This document shows positions 45,161-52,905 of a stretch of 60,141 bases of DNA, piece after piece. The stretch's first letter is position 1, and each line of letters opens with the position of its first letter. Below the pieces are notes generated by a model, which did not search any database, was not told where the DNA came from, and saw nothing but the letters and a program-made list of their open reading frames with translations. The stretch comes from JALHTG01 sp964653695. Lineage in GTDB: Archaea > Thermoproteota > Bathyarchaeia > 40CM-2-53-6 > JALHTG01. Made by a program: the position numbers and the translations under genes. The stretch lies in NCBI GenBank assembly GCA_964653695.1, contig CAZZFQ010000001.1:1-60141 (forward strand), given 5' to 3'.

Positions 45161-46019
45161 TCCGGTGAGATCGTCGACCGCAGCTTGGAATTCGCCTTGT
45201 CTTCATTCTTAATGCCTGCGCAAGCCTTTCTCTGCTTATCTGCAGGTAGATCTTGTCTGGTGAAAACACCTCAAGCGTGACAGTTTCATCGTAGCCGATA
45301 GCCCTTATTTCCTTTAGGATTTTTGCGAAGTCTATTGTTCCGGCTCCTAGCGGAAGATGGAGATCTCCATAGCCGCCAAGGTTGTCCGAGATGTGGACAT
45401 GGTGCAGTCTCTTGCGGAATCGTCGAACGTACTCCATAGAATTGTTTTCGAGTTTTCCTATGTTAGCGTGACCTATGTCCAGTGTGAACCCGAGTTCCGG
45501 AACCTCAGCGAAAAGCTCCTCGAAGTCATTCATAGTGAACGAGTCTTCATCCAGATTCTCTATCAAGATAGCGCAGCCTAGGCTCTTCGCGGTTGACACA
45601 AAAATGCTCGCGGCTTCTTCAAATTGCCTTATGATTCGCCTCCCCTCTGACCTGCGAGTTTCAGCTGTAAGTATCGGTGGATGCACAGTGACCTTCCTTA
45701 TTCCTAACTCGTGACATGTCTTGATTGCCTCCTCGATGCGTTTCCCATGGATTTGAGCGACGCCTATTGATTGATGGTAAGGAAAGATTGTCTGTTGGTA
45801 AGGATGTCCCAGCTCGAAGCTCCATGGAACATGTCCTAACAGCTTCAGCCGAAGTGAGTGAGTGATGTCGAGGATCTCATCTTCAATCCTTCTCAAGGTC
45901 TCAGGGGACGCTGTAGGCTTCTCAACCGTCAACTCGACATAGTCAAACCCCATCGCGGAGATGGCTCTCAGCTCGGCGAGGAGGTTTGCCGAAGGGGAAT
46001 TCATCGCTCCTAGTTTCAT
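45141..46019 (-). CDS. Sugar phosphate isomerase/epimerase-like TIM barrel
   Basis: 292 residues of the AP_endonuc_2/xylose-isomerase-like barrel. Metal residues: AILIENLDEDS (Glu), LGFTLDIGHANIG (Asp/His), LHHVHISDNLG (His) and VTLEVFSP (Glu). Substrate unknown (inosose, hydroxypyruvate or sugar-phosphate type are possible). Its 3' end overlaps the nucleotidyltransferase gene by 20 bp, suggesting an operon. ATG start. Confidence 0.88.
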   Translation of the reverse strand: MKLGAMNSPSANLLAELRAISAMGFDYVELTVEKPTASPETLRRIEDEILDITHSLRLKLLGHVPWSFELGHPYQQTIFPYHQSIGVAQIHGKRIEEAIKTCHELGIRKVTVHPPILTAETRRSEGRRIIRQFEEAASIFVSTAKSLGCAILIENLDEDSFTMNDFEELFAEVPELGFTLDIGHANIGKLENNSMEYVRRFRKRLHHVHISDNLGGYGDLHLPLGAGTIDFAKILKEIRAIGYDETVTLEVFSPDKIYLQISRERLAQALRMKTRRIPSCGRRSHRNVRSRR

Positions 46020-46179
46020 AACATTCCTCCGAATGTTGCCCTGTGATGGTCAGCGTGCAACAATTCTCTCAGAAAGACGTAAGCGGCCTGTGTCATGCCA
46101 CAAGATCTGATACTCTCATGATACTCCGAGGATAGTCGCGTCCATGCCTACAAGTATTCTCGTCCAGAAGAGGTTTGAA

Positions 46180-46235
46180 GGCCGGCCCGCCCCTTCAACT
46201 TGATCCTCGTTCCTTTCCAGGATGAGCGGCCGGCC
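46180..46235 (-). ncRNA. Possible structured RNA element (paired GGCCGGCC)
   Basis: Two self-complementary GGCCGGCC octamers (46180-46187 and 46228-46235) can pair with each other around a 40-nt insert containing an inner ATCCT/AGGAT stem. It lies between the stop of a 30-residue zinc protein and the isomerase-like start on the same strand, so it could be a leader, attenuator or terminator structure. Structure was not computed. Confidence 0.35.
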
Positions 46236-46259
46236 GATGCCAGACAACGCTCGGGATGT

Positions 46260-46352
46260 CTATAATAGCTCTCTGCAATATGGGCATCGATAGGGAGGGT
46301 TCAAGTCATATGTAATGCTCTTTCCGCACTTCGGGCACTTCGTCTCCGGCAT
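46260..46352 (-). CDS. 30-residue zinc mini-protein
   Basis: 30 residues: MPETKCPKCGKSITYD then YRCPYCRELL, a complete zinc ribbon with two CxxC pairs 17 residues apart. GAGGTGAG lies about 5-11 nt before the ATG. TATA-like GGTTAATCTAAC (near 46385-46397, also a GGTTA/TAACC palindrome) is at the right distance. The family is a tiny-rubredoxin-like ribbon as in DNA-directed RNA polymerase subunit P (RPABC4-like); RpoP is a close candidate, but the length is at the small end. Function otherwise unknown. Confidence 0.7.
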   Translation of the reverse strand: MPETKCPKCGKSITYDLNPPYRCPYCRELL

Positions 46353-46554
46353 GCAACTCACCTCACCCGACAGTCCTTTTTTTGGGTTAGATTAACCTTT
46401 CTCTGAGACGTGCAGACGGGATTTTTCGGTCGAATCGAATTCAATTCCGGAAAGAAAGATCCGTCATAGCTAGAGACAATCGGAAGAGATTCTTGTTCTC
46501 TGAGGAATCTGCTACGCGTCTTGGTGTCCGGCTCAATTTGAGATACGTTATAAG

Positions 46555-47076
46555 TTGTATCAAGATCTTGATCTTGGCAGGGAGCAGATCAACTTGGACA
46601 AAGCTGAACCTGACTATCCAACAGGTCCATTTTCAATCGGGGTCGGCGGCATAGTGATCCACGAAGAGAGAGTTCTCCTCGTCAAGGTGACCTATGGTCA
46701 TCAGGGATGGATTCTGCCCGGGGGATACGTCAGACCGACAGAAACTATCGGAGACGCCGTCAAGCGGGAGGTACTAGAGGAAACGGGGCTCCTAGCAGAA
46801 CCGTTGGAACTAGTATCTGTGCGCAGCAGGATTACTGGTGGCAGAAACGACCTGTACGTGGCATTCTTTATGAAGGTTGTTGGCGGAGATTTGAAGCCTG
46901 ACGGCAAGGAGATCGCTGAAGCAAGGTATTTCACGCTGGCTGAGATGGAAGACCGGAAGGATGTGCCAAAACTCAATACCTGTATTCTGCGTCGAGTTCA
47001 TGAGGCGAAGAGTCTTCGCTTTACGTTGTCGAACTATAAGCCGACACCTGACGAACGTTATGAGCTTTGGCTATAG
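46555..47076 (+). CDS. NUDIX hydrolase
   Basis: 173 residues. The NUDIX box is complete: G57-x5-E63-x7-R71-E72-x2-E75-E76-x-G78. It hydrolyses a nucleoside-diphosphate-linked substrate. WILPGGYVRPTE is upstream of the box. The start is ambiguous: TTG at 46555, or TTG at 46594 with GGGAG 9 nt before it; a GTTATAAG box lies right next to the first TTG, which favours the second. Followed by a strong hairpin. The C-terminal PTPDERYELWL is not typical of a known subclass. Confidence 0.88.
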   Translation: MYQDLDLGREQINLDKAEPDYPTGPFSIGVGGIVIHEERVLLVKVTYGHQGWILPGGYVRPTETIGDAVKREVLEETGLLAEPLELVSVRSRITGGRNDLYVAFFMKVVGGDLKPDGKEIAEARYFTLAEMEDRKDVPKLNTCILRRVHEAKSLRFTLSNYKPTPDERYELWL

Positions 47077-47084
47077 CGCTGTGA

Positions 47085-47113
47085 GAATGCCCCAAACGGG
47101 CCGTTTTGCATTC
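47085..47113 (+). terminator. Nested hairpin after NUDIX gene
   Basis: GAATGC (47085-47090) pairs with GCATTC (47108-47113), with AAAC/GTTT nested inside around GGGCC. It starts 9 nt after the stop. No long T-run follows, so it may act as a stabilising 3' structure instead of a terminator. Confidence 0.4.
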
Positions 47114-47189
47114 TTGAGATGCCGCGAGGATGCCATGCAGCTTAAGGTGTAGAGTCAACCCGATCAAGATCAGGCTGTAAGCTTTCAGC

Positions 47190-47489
47190 CTAGAACAGTT
47201 CCTTTAGGGCTTGAGCGGCTGCGTAGATGCTTCCTACTCCGCTAATGTATTGCGTGACTCTCATTGCTTCTGCGATCTCTTGTTTTGTAGCGCCAGCTTG
47301 CATCGCAGCCTGAGCCAATGACTTTACGCCTTGAACGGCTCCAGCAGATGCATCTAACGCCATCGCGATGAGGAGCTTGAACTTCCTGGGCAGGGCACCA
47401 TCACCAAGGGCCAGTTTCCTACCGTTTTCAACGAGCTCAAGAAGTTCTGGATCGACTTTCTCGAAAATCTTCAAGGGATGTTCAGACAT
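47190..47489 (-). CDS. Carboxymuconolactone decarboxylase-family protein lacking CxxC
   Basis: 99 residues with the all-helical AhpD/CMD pattern ('VENGRKLALGDGALPRKFKLLIAMALDASAG', 'ALDASAGAVQGVKSLAQAAMQAGATKQEIAEAMRV'). The redox-active CxxC found in AhpD-type members is replaced by DASAGAVQG, so no peroxidase-type disulphide is available; a lyase or gamma-carboxymuconolactone-like role is more likely. ATG start. Confidence 0.85.
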   Translation of the reverse strand: MSEHPLKIFEKVDPELLELVENGRKLALGDGALPRKFKLLIAMALDASAGAVQGVKSLAQAAMQAGATKQEIAEAMRVTQYISGVGSIYAAAQALKELF

Positions 47490-47606
47490 CCAATCACCTC
47501 CTGTCCGAGTGATCAGATTTCAGGGTTGGGCGTTTTCATCTTCTCCTACTTGGGCCAGAAGATGACTCGAGTTAGCTTAGTTCAACTACCCAAAGGCCTT
47601 TTCGTG

Positions 47607-48851
47607 TCACCATACTTTACGAAGAAGCTGGAGCGCGTTTTCGCCTATTACCTTCGCTATTTCCTGATCTGAATATCCATGCTTTATCATCCATCTGGCC
47701 GCGTTCTGCAGGCATTCTGTTGGGTTTTCCATCCCTTTGACGTAGTCCGGAAGTTTGGCGACATCCATATCCATTCCCAGGACCTTATCCACGCCGGTCC
47801 CGTCTCGGCTATAGTGTCCGAACCCCCCCGTCTTGTTTCTGACAGCCATTGCGCGATAGAGTCCGATGTGGTCCCCGTACATGGTGTCTGGGCCACATCC
47901 GACATGGTCGATGCCCATTAGGTTGATGCAGTACTCGACTTGTTCCATGTATGCCTCTAGGTTACTGATTGGATTCTTTTCAGTCTTAACAACCGCTCCA
48001 GCCATCTCAACTCCTAGGACGCCTCCCTTCTCAGCCAACGCCTGTAATACTTCGTCAGGCTTCATTCTTCGCGTTGGTGTTAGGGTCCTCGATCCGCAGT
48101 GAGAGATGACTATAGGCCTTTTGCTGCCCTCAATAACGTCCATCGCTGTCTTGTCGCTGGAATGGGACACGTCGATGAGCATATGGACTTTGTTCATTCG
48201 TACGATGGCGTCGTAGCCAAGGTCTGTCAGCCCTCCATCGTTCTTCTCTCTCAAGCCGGAGCTAAGCATATTCGACTCGCTGTATGTAACTCCTGCTGAT
48301 CTTGTTCCTAAACCGTGGAGAATGTCTATTCGATCGACCTCGTTTTCGATGCAGCTGAGGCTTTCCAAGACTGCAACCCATGCTAGTCTGCCCGTGTTAT
48401 GGGCTGATGTGATGTCATCAACGGTTTTGCAGTGGATTACGAAGTCTTGGTGGGCGATGTCGCAGAGCCTCATGCCCAAGTCGTGTATGACATCTGTCCA
48501 CTTCCACCCCTGCTTTGAGGTGATGTCACTGCTGCCATCCATCAGATTGTCAAAGACACAGTCGAGTCCAGACTTGCTCAAGGCCTCGTAAGCCATGAAC
48601 TGCCTTCCTTCATTTCTTCTTTCAGCATAGACGTCATCTGGAGAAACGGTGGGATGCTCGTGAAGGTCTATGACGATATTCTTATCCATGATGTTTTCGA
48701 ATCTTTCTTCCTCAGTCTTTGACAGTGGCAGAATGTATGACCACTCTCCCACGATTTCGTCTCTAAGTTTGATTTCGACGTAGTCAGTCTTCGGTTCAAG
48801 ATATTGATACGCCCGGTAGCCGGAATACTTCTTGTTTCTTCCCATTTTCAA
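47607..48851 (-). CDS. M19-type membrane dipeptidase homologue
   Basis: 414 residues. VIDLHEHP at the N-terminus (H-x-H instead of the usual H-x-D), VAVLESLS (bridging Glu), MLIDVSHSS and VISHCGSR (His ligands) and HVGCGPDTMYG fit the renal dipeptidase (M19) barrel. No signal peptide or GPI-like tail, so it is cytoplasmic. It cleaves dipeptides, possibly D-amino acid-containing. The HEH variation may alter the metal site. ATG start. Confidence 0.87.
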   Translation of the reverse strand: MKMGRNKKYSGYRAYQYLEPKTDYVEIKLRDEIVGEWSYILPLSKTEEERFENIMDKNIVIDLHEHPTVSPDDVYAERRNEGRQFMAYEALSKSGLDCVFDNLMDGSSDITSKQGWKWTDVIHDLGMRLCDIAHQDFVIHCKTVDDITSAHNTGRLAWVAVLESLSCIENEVDRIDILHGLGTRSAGVTYSESNMLSSGLREKNDGGLTDLGYDAIVRMNKVHMLIDVSHSSDKTAMDVIEGSKRPIVISHCGSRTLTPTRRMKPDEVLQALAEKGGVLGVEMAGAVVKTEKNPISNLEAYMEQVEYCINLMGIDHVGCGPDTMYGDHIGLYRAMAVRNKTGGFGHYSRDGTGVDKVLGMDMDVAKLPDYVKGMENPTECLQNAARWMIKHGYSDQEIAKVIGENALQLLRKVW

Positions 48852-49048
48852 TCTTCAATGAGGTTCCACGTTGTAGTAGAAAGCGCTTACTATTCTTGGG
48901 ACGTGGTGGAGAAGGCAAGTACAGGAATCAAGCGAAAGATCGCTTACGAGCCTGTAAAGGGCCCGATGAACTGATTTGATGGGCTTCGTGCGGCTCTACA
49001 ATTGAGTTCATAGATTGAAGTCAGGAATATCTCCGTGGATTCGCTCTC

Positions 49049-49924
49049 TCAGTTGGAGATGAATCTGGACAGAAAGGATGTTCTGAACTTCCTTTTCACT
49101 TTCTCTATGGGTTCGCCCAGCATCTCTATCCTCTCTAGATGGCATGTTCCAAGCCCAGCCTCCTCTGCCAGGCGTAGATGTTTCACGTTCTCTGGAGGGA
49201 TGCCCATCACGGCTGCGCCAACAGCGTCTACAGCAACAGGGTCTATTCCTGCGATGACTAGATTCATTTCTACTGGGTTTCCACTTGTCTCGTGCCCCTC
49301 GCCAGCGATTATTCCGTCTATGACTGCTACGCTTGGTTTTATGATTGAAGCTAAATCAACGATCTTCTGGCTCAAATGGTTATGTATTGATCCTTTCGGG
49401 GTTACTGCTCCCATCATGTTTTTGAGACTCAATGTTACGCCAGCCATCCTGTGGGGCTTCAGCTTCGGTACGCTGATAATGGCGCTTTCTAGGGCGGTCT
49501 TGGCTACTTTCGCCTTCTTCAGGGCGATGGGGTTTTTGGGTCTAACCTCAATGAATTGATCCTTGTTGAGGTCAACTATTCTTACCTTCCATCTCTCTGC
49601 GAGAGCGTCAATGCCAGCGACTCTGAAGGCTTCGAAGGTATCTGCAAACCCTGCTCCCTCACCAATAATGATCTCCTTTGCTTGATTCTGCCTCAAGAAT
49701 TTGACTACACCTTCAACGACTCTGCTGTCAGTCGTGATTCCTGTTGATGGATGTCTAGCGTTTATGTAGTTGGGCTTTATCAGAATGGGTTTTTCTTTGG
49801 AGAGAGCTTCATCGGCATCTACCATTTCTAGGGCTTTGACAGTCATGTCGGGGGGAGTTGTCCCCTTCACGATCGCTACCTTGGTCTTGGAAACAGCAAA
49901 CAAGCCAACCCTTGTCTCCATCAT
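49049..49924 (-). CDS. DUF362 protein
   Basis: 291 residues. 'PILIKPNYINARHPSTGITTDSRVVEGVVKFL', 'EIIIGEGAGFADTFEAF', 'PKLKPHRMAGVTLSLKNMMGAV' and 'VIDGIIAGEGHETSGNPVEMNLVIAGIDPVAVDAVG' are the DUF362 signatures. Larger members carry ferredoxin domains; this one does not. Role unknown, possibly in metal-cluster or nickel-enzyme chemistry. Starts at an ATG (two Met in a row). Confidence 0.9.
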   Translation of the reverse strand: MMETRVGLFAVSKTKVAIVKGTTPPDMTVKALEMVDADEALSKEKPILIKPNYINARHPSTGITTDSRVVEGVVKFLRQNQAKEIIIGEGAGFADTFEAFRVAGIDALAERWKVRIVDLNKDQFIEVRPKNPIALKKAKVAKTALESAIISVPKLKPHRMAGVTLSLKNMMGAVTPKGSIHNHLSQKIVDLASIIKPSVAVIDGIIAGEGHETSGNPVEMNLVIAGIDPVAVDAVGAAVMGIPPENVKHLRLAEEAGLGTCHLERIEMLGEPIEKVKRKFRTSFLSRFISN

Positions 49925-50175
49925 TGCCTATGACGGGATACGCCTCAGTGTCGTGATGCAGCACTCTCCTGCCTATGAGGTTTAGCCTCAACGATACAAG
50001 GGCGAGGATAAGAAGCAGCCCTTCCTGTACGCTTTGATTTCCCATGCCTCTATACAGATGTAAAGCGAACTCTAAGCCATAGGCCTATTTGGTTGGATTG
50101 ACTATCTGCAACGGGGCGATCTCAAACCGTAGCAGCCGAAAATCATATGCGGCGAGTGCACGCCAAGACAGGCCC
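49925..50175. other. Intergenic, divergent
   Basis: 251 bp between DUF362 and the membrane protein at 50176. A 78-codon minus-strand frame here enters the DUF362 gene out of frame and has no recognised family; I see nothing that I can call a gene. Confidence 0.35.
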
Positions 50176-50646
50176 ATGTTGAAACGTCGGGCACTCGTGC
50201 TACTTGCCCTTTTCATCTGCTGTGCCAGTCTTGTAGACTACGTTATCGTAATGTTCTATCCCTTTGATATGGGGCCCTACACTCTAGTTTACCAGTTTCT
50301 GCTCTCGATCTCGGGATACCTTGCGTCGCTGACATACTTTCTGGCGACGAGGAAGACTATGGAGGCGATCTCGCTTCTGCCCGTCTTTGCTGTGGGGAAG
50401 TTTCTAACGGAGCACATGTTCTTTGTCTGGGTAGACCTATTCGGGGATTTTAAGGAGGATTACCCGTGGTACACGCATAATCCTTTGAATCCCGATGGGC
50501 AGTGGGGCTACGGCTGGACGGTTTTGGGTGTGAAAGGAACAATCCTCAACTTCGCGCTCATAGTGGTTGCATATTACCTGCCCGGCTATTTGGCCGGTAG
50601 ATGGCTTATGCTGAAGCATCAACACGCAAAGGCACGGAAGTACTAA
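50176..50646 (+). CDS. Small multi-pass membrane protein
   Basis: About 156 residues with four transmembrane helices (ALVLLALFICCASLVDYVIVM, FLLSISGYLASLTYFLAT, ISLLPVFAVGKFLTEHMFFVWV, TILNFALIVVAYYLPGYLAG) and a polar, aromatic loop (YPWYTHNPLNPDGQWGYGW). No family recognised. The ATG at 50176 was chosen because the preceding frame to 50089 does not look like protein. Confidence 0.6.
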   Translation: MLKRRALVLLALFICCASLVDYVIVMFYPFDMGPYTLVYQFLLSISGYLASLTYFLATRKTMEAISLLPVFAVGKFLTEHMFFVWVDLFGDFKEDYPWYTHNPLNPDGQWGYGWTVLGVKGTILNFALIVVAYYLPGYLAGRWLMLKHQHAKARKY

Positions 50647-50885
50647 GCACGACTCGGCTGCTCTGACAAGCTGGATTTTTCGACCTCGATCGTCATATCC
50701 ACTTGGATTTCAAACTACTTATGACCGAAGTCATAGCCAGACGCCTCGAGAAGGGTCGCCCGCCCGAACAGGTATATCTCGATACGTGCAGACAAATCAT
50801 GGAGGTCTAGAGGTTGCGAGAACGTAGAGTGAGTGCCTTGTAGATCGAGGACGTGATAAATGGCATCATGTGAGGGGCAAATCCA
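50647..50885. other. Intergenic with small hairpin
   Basis: 239 bp before the radical SAM gene. TATGAC-CGAA-GTCATA (50720-50735) is a perfect 6-bp stem with a 4-nt loop. No gene called. Confidence 0.3.
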
Positions 50886-51644
50886 ATGACCTATGATCCA
50901 TTGGAGCTGGCGGAAGAGACCAAGAAGATTGTAGCAAAAGGTATGCTTAGAAAATACTATCGCAGGAGCAGACCTGGACGATGGTATGGGGGAATAGCCA
51001 GCGCCGATTGTTGCGGATGCAACTTGAGATGCGTGTTCTGCTGGAGTGGAGCACCTCGAGACTATCCTGAACGCTTAGGCGAATTCTATTCACCTGAGCA
51101 GATATTCGCCAGCCTAACGGCGTGCGCGAAGAAATATGGCTACAGACAGCTAAGGGTCAGCGGCAACGAACCAACAATCGCGAAAGACCACCTCTTGAGG
51201 CTACTCGAACTCGTGGATGAGACAGGTTACAAGTTCATTCTTGAAACCAACGGAATATTGGTTGGACATGACTCGGACTATGCGAGGAAGCTTTCACGAT
51301 TCAGATGTGTCCAGGTCAGAGTCTCATTAAAGGGAACGAACCAACAGGAATTCTCTAGGCTGACGGGCGCAATTCCTGAAGCTTTCATGCTGCAACTCAA
51401 AGCATTGGACAACCTGCTTGACGCAGCTGTGTCCTCCTATGCTGCAGTTATGCTCTCTTTCAGCTCGAAGGAGAGCTTCAAAGGGCTTCTGGACCGCTTG
51501 AGAGAGATGGATCGTGGCTTAGCAGAGAATGTTGAGGAGGAATACGTGTTCCTCTATCCACATGTGGCCAAGAGGCTGAGTGAAGCTGGAATCCAGCCAA
51601 GGATCTCTTACAAACCAGGCAAAGCGCCAAAAGAACTGATCTAA
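50886..51644 (+). CDS. Small radical SAM protein
   Basis: 252 residues. CNLRCVFC (C45, C49, C52) binds the SAM-cleaving cluster; 'RQLRVSGNEPTIAKDHLLRLLELVDETGYKFILETNGIL' is the usual radical SAM core (GNEP in place of GGEP). An extra CxC pair (CCGC) precedes it. It is similar to small pyruvate-formate-lyase-activase-like or tungsten-cofactor-oxidoreductase-maturase-type enzymes; substrate unknown. ATG start. No obvious peptide or glycyl-radical partner next to it. Confidence 0.87.
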   Translation: MTYDPLELAEETKKIVAKGMLRKYYRRSRPGRWYGGIASADCCGCNLRCVFCWSGAPRDYPERLGEFYSPEQIFASLTACAKKYGYRQLRVSGNEPTIAKDHLLRLLELVDETGYKFILETNGILVGHDSDYARKLSRFRCVQVRVSLKGTNQQEFSRLTGAIPEAFMLQLKALDNLLDAAVSSYAAVMLSFSSKESFKGLLDRLREMDRGLAENVEEEYVFLYPHVAKRLSEAGIQPRISYKPGKAPKELI

Positions 51645-51664
51645 TCCGTAGAGAACTGACTAAC

Positions 51665-51682
51665 AGGTTATTTGGGTAACCT
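51665..51682. promoter_or_regulatory. Palindrome upstream of DUF2891 gene
   Basis: AGGTTA-TTTGGG-TAACCT is a perfect 6-bp inverted repeat with a 6-nt spacer, 33 nt before the TTG of the DUF2891 gene. Possible operator. Confidence 0.3.
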
Positions 51683-51714
51683 TAGTAGTAGCATTCAGAG
51701 GAGAGAATCCTGTC

Positions 51715-52758
51715 TTGCCCCTCCGAGGCTCTGGCTTCCGATGCGATGCATTGCTGAACAGGGAATTGGCTTCAGAATTCTCGCGTCTCGCCTTGCGATG
51801 CATCACTCAAGAGTACCCAAATCAACCTGGCCACGTCATCAATGACAGCAGTGAGATCAAGAGCCCTCGCTCGCTCCACCCTGCATTCTACGGATGTTTT
51901 GATTGGCACTCGTCGGTTCACGGTCACTGGATGCTCGTGCGCCTCTTACGCCTCTTTCCGGAATTGCCAGAAGCGCCTACGATCCGTGCTGCGTTAGATA
52001 GAAACTTGACTTCAGCCAATCTGTTGGCTGAAGCGGCCTATTTTAGACAACCAAACAGGCAGTCATTTGAGCGAACGTATGGTTGGGCTTGGCTACTCAA
52101 GCTGGCCGAGGAACTGCATGACTGGCAGGACCTGAACGCCACCGCGTGGTCGCGGAGTCTTCAGCCCCTCGCGGAGGTTATTGTGGACAGGTATCTGAAT
52201 TATCTGCCCAGGCTGACCTACCCGATCCGGATTGGCACACATACCAACACTGCGTTCGGATTGGCTTTTGCCTTAGATTATGCACGTGCCTGTAGCCATC
52301 AAGAGCTGGAGACGCTGATCGTAAAGAGCGCGCGAGGCTACTATCTGAAAGACGCGAGCTACCCGGCCGAGTGGGAACTTGGCGGCAACGACTTCCTTTC
52401 ACCCAGCCTCACGGAGGCAGATCTCATGTGTCGAATCATGGAACCATCCGAGTTCAAGTCATGGTTTGATCGATTTCTGCCGCGCATCGCAGACGGCAAA
52501 CCCGAAATTTTGCTCTATCCAGTCAAGGTCAGTGATCGCAGCGATCCAATGATCGTCCACCTTGATGGCCTACACCTGAGCCGCGCCTGGTGCATGCGCA
52601 GAGTTGCATCCGTGCTACCGCAGCAGGACCCTGCCCGCCTCATTCTCATTGAATCTGCAGGCCGGCACATGAAGGAAGGCTTGATTCACATCTCATCCGG
52701 CCACTATGTGGGCGAGCATTGGCTTGCCTCGTTTGCCGTCCACTTGCTCTCAACTTGA
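51715..52758 (+). CDS. DUF2891 protein
   Basis: 347 residues. 'LNRELASEFSRLALRCITQEYPNQPGHV', 'HPAFYGCFDWHSSVHGHWMLVRLLRLFPELP' and 'FERTYGWAWLLKLAEEL' are the DUF2891 pattern, alpha/alpha-barrel-like. It is mainly bacterial; its composition (Ala/Arg/Leu-rich, GC-richer) also looks different from the neighbourhood, which suggests transfer. TTG start. Function unknown. Confidence 0.85.
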   Translation: MPLRGSGFRCDALLNRELASEFSRLALRCITQEYPNQPGHVINDSSEIKSPRSLHPAFYGCFDWHSSVHGHWMLVRLLRLFPELPEAPTIRAALDRNLTSANLLAEAAYFRQPNRQSFERTYGWAWLLKLAEELHDWQDLNATAWSRSLQPLAEVIVDRYLNYLPRLTYPIRIGTHTNTAFGLAFALDYARACSHQELETLIVKSARGYYLKDASYPAEWELGGNDFLSPSLTEADLMCRIMEPSEFKSWFDRFLPRIADGKPEILLYPVKVSDRSDPMIVHLDGLHLSRAWCMRRVASVLPQQDPARLILIESAGRHMKEGLIHISSGHYVGEHWLASFAVHLLST

Positions 52759-52905
52759 TTGAGAGAGCTTTTGCTTGAATGATTGTGGCGATAGACGATC
52801 CTCGCCTGGTGCATGCAGGATCATGTACGGCTAGCCGAGAGATGTGGAAACACGGAAAATCAGTATATCATCCGGCACTTGATCCGAATCTGTCAACGAA
52901 TAGGC

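Noticed and set aside
49809..50045. 78-codon minus-strand frame with a hydrophobic start
   Set aside because: Runs out of frame into DUF362; no family.
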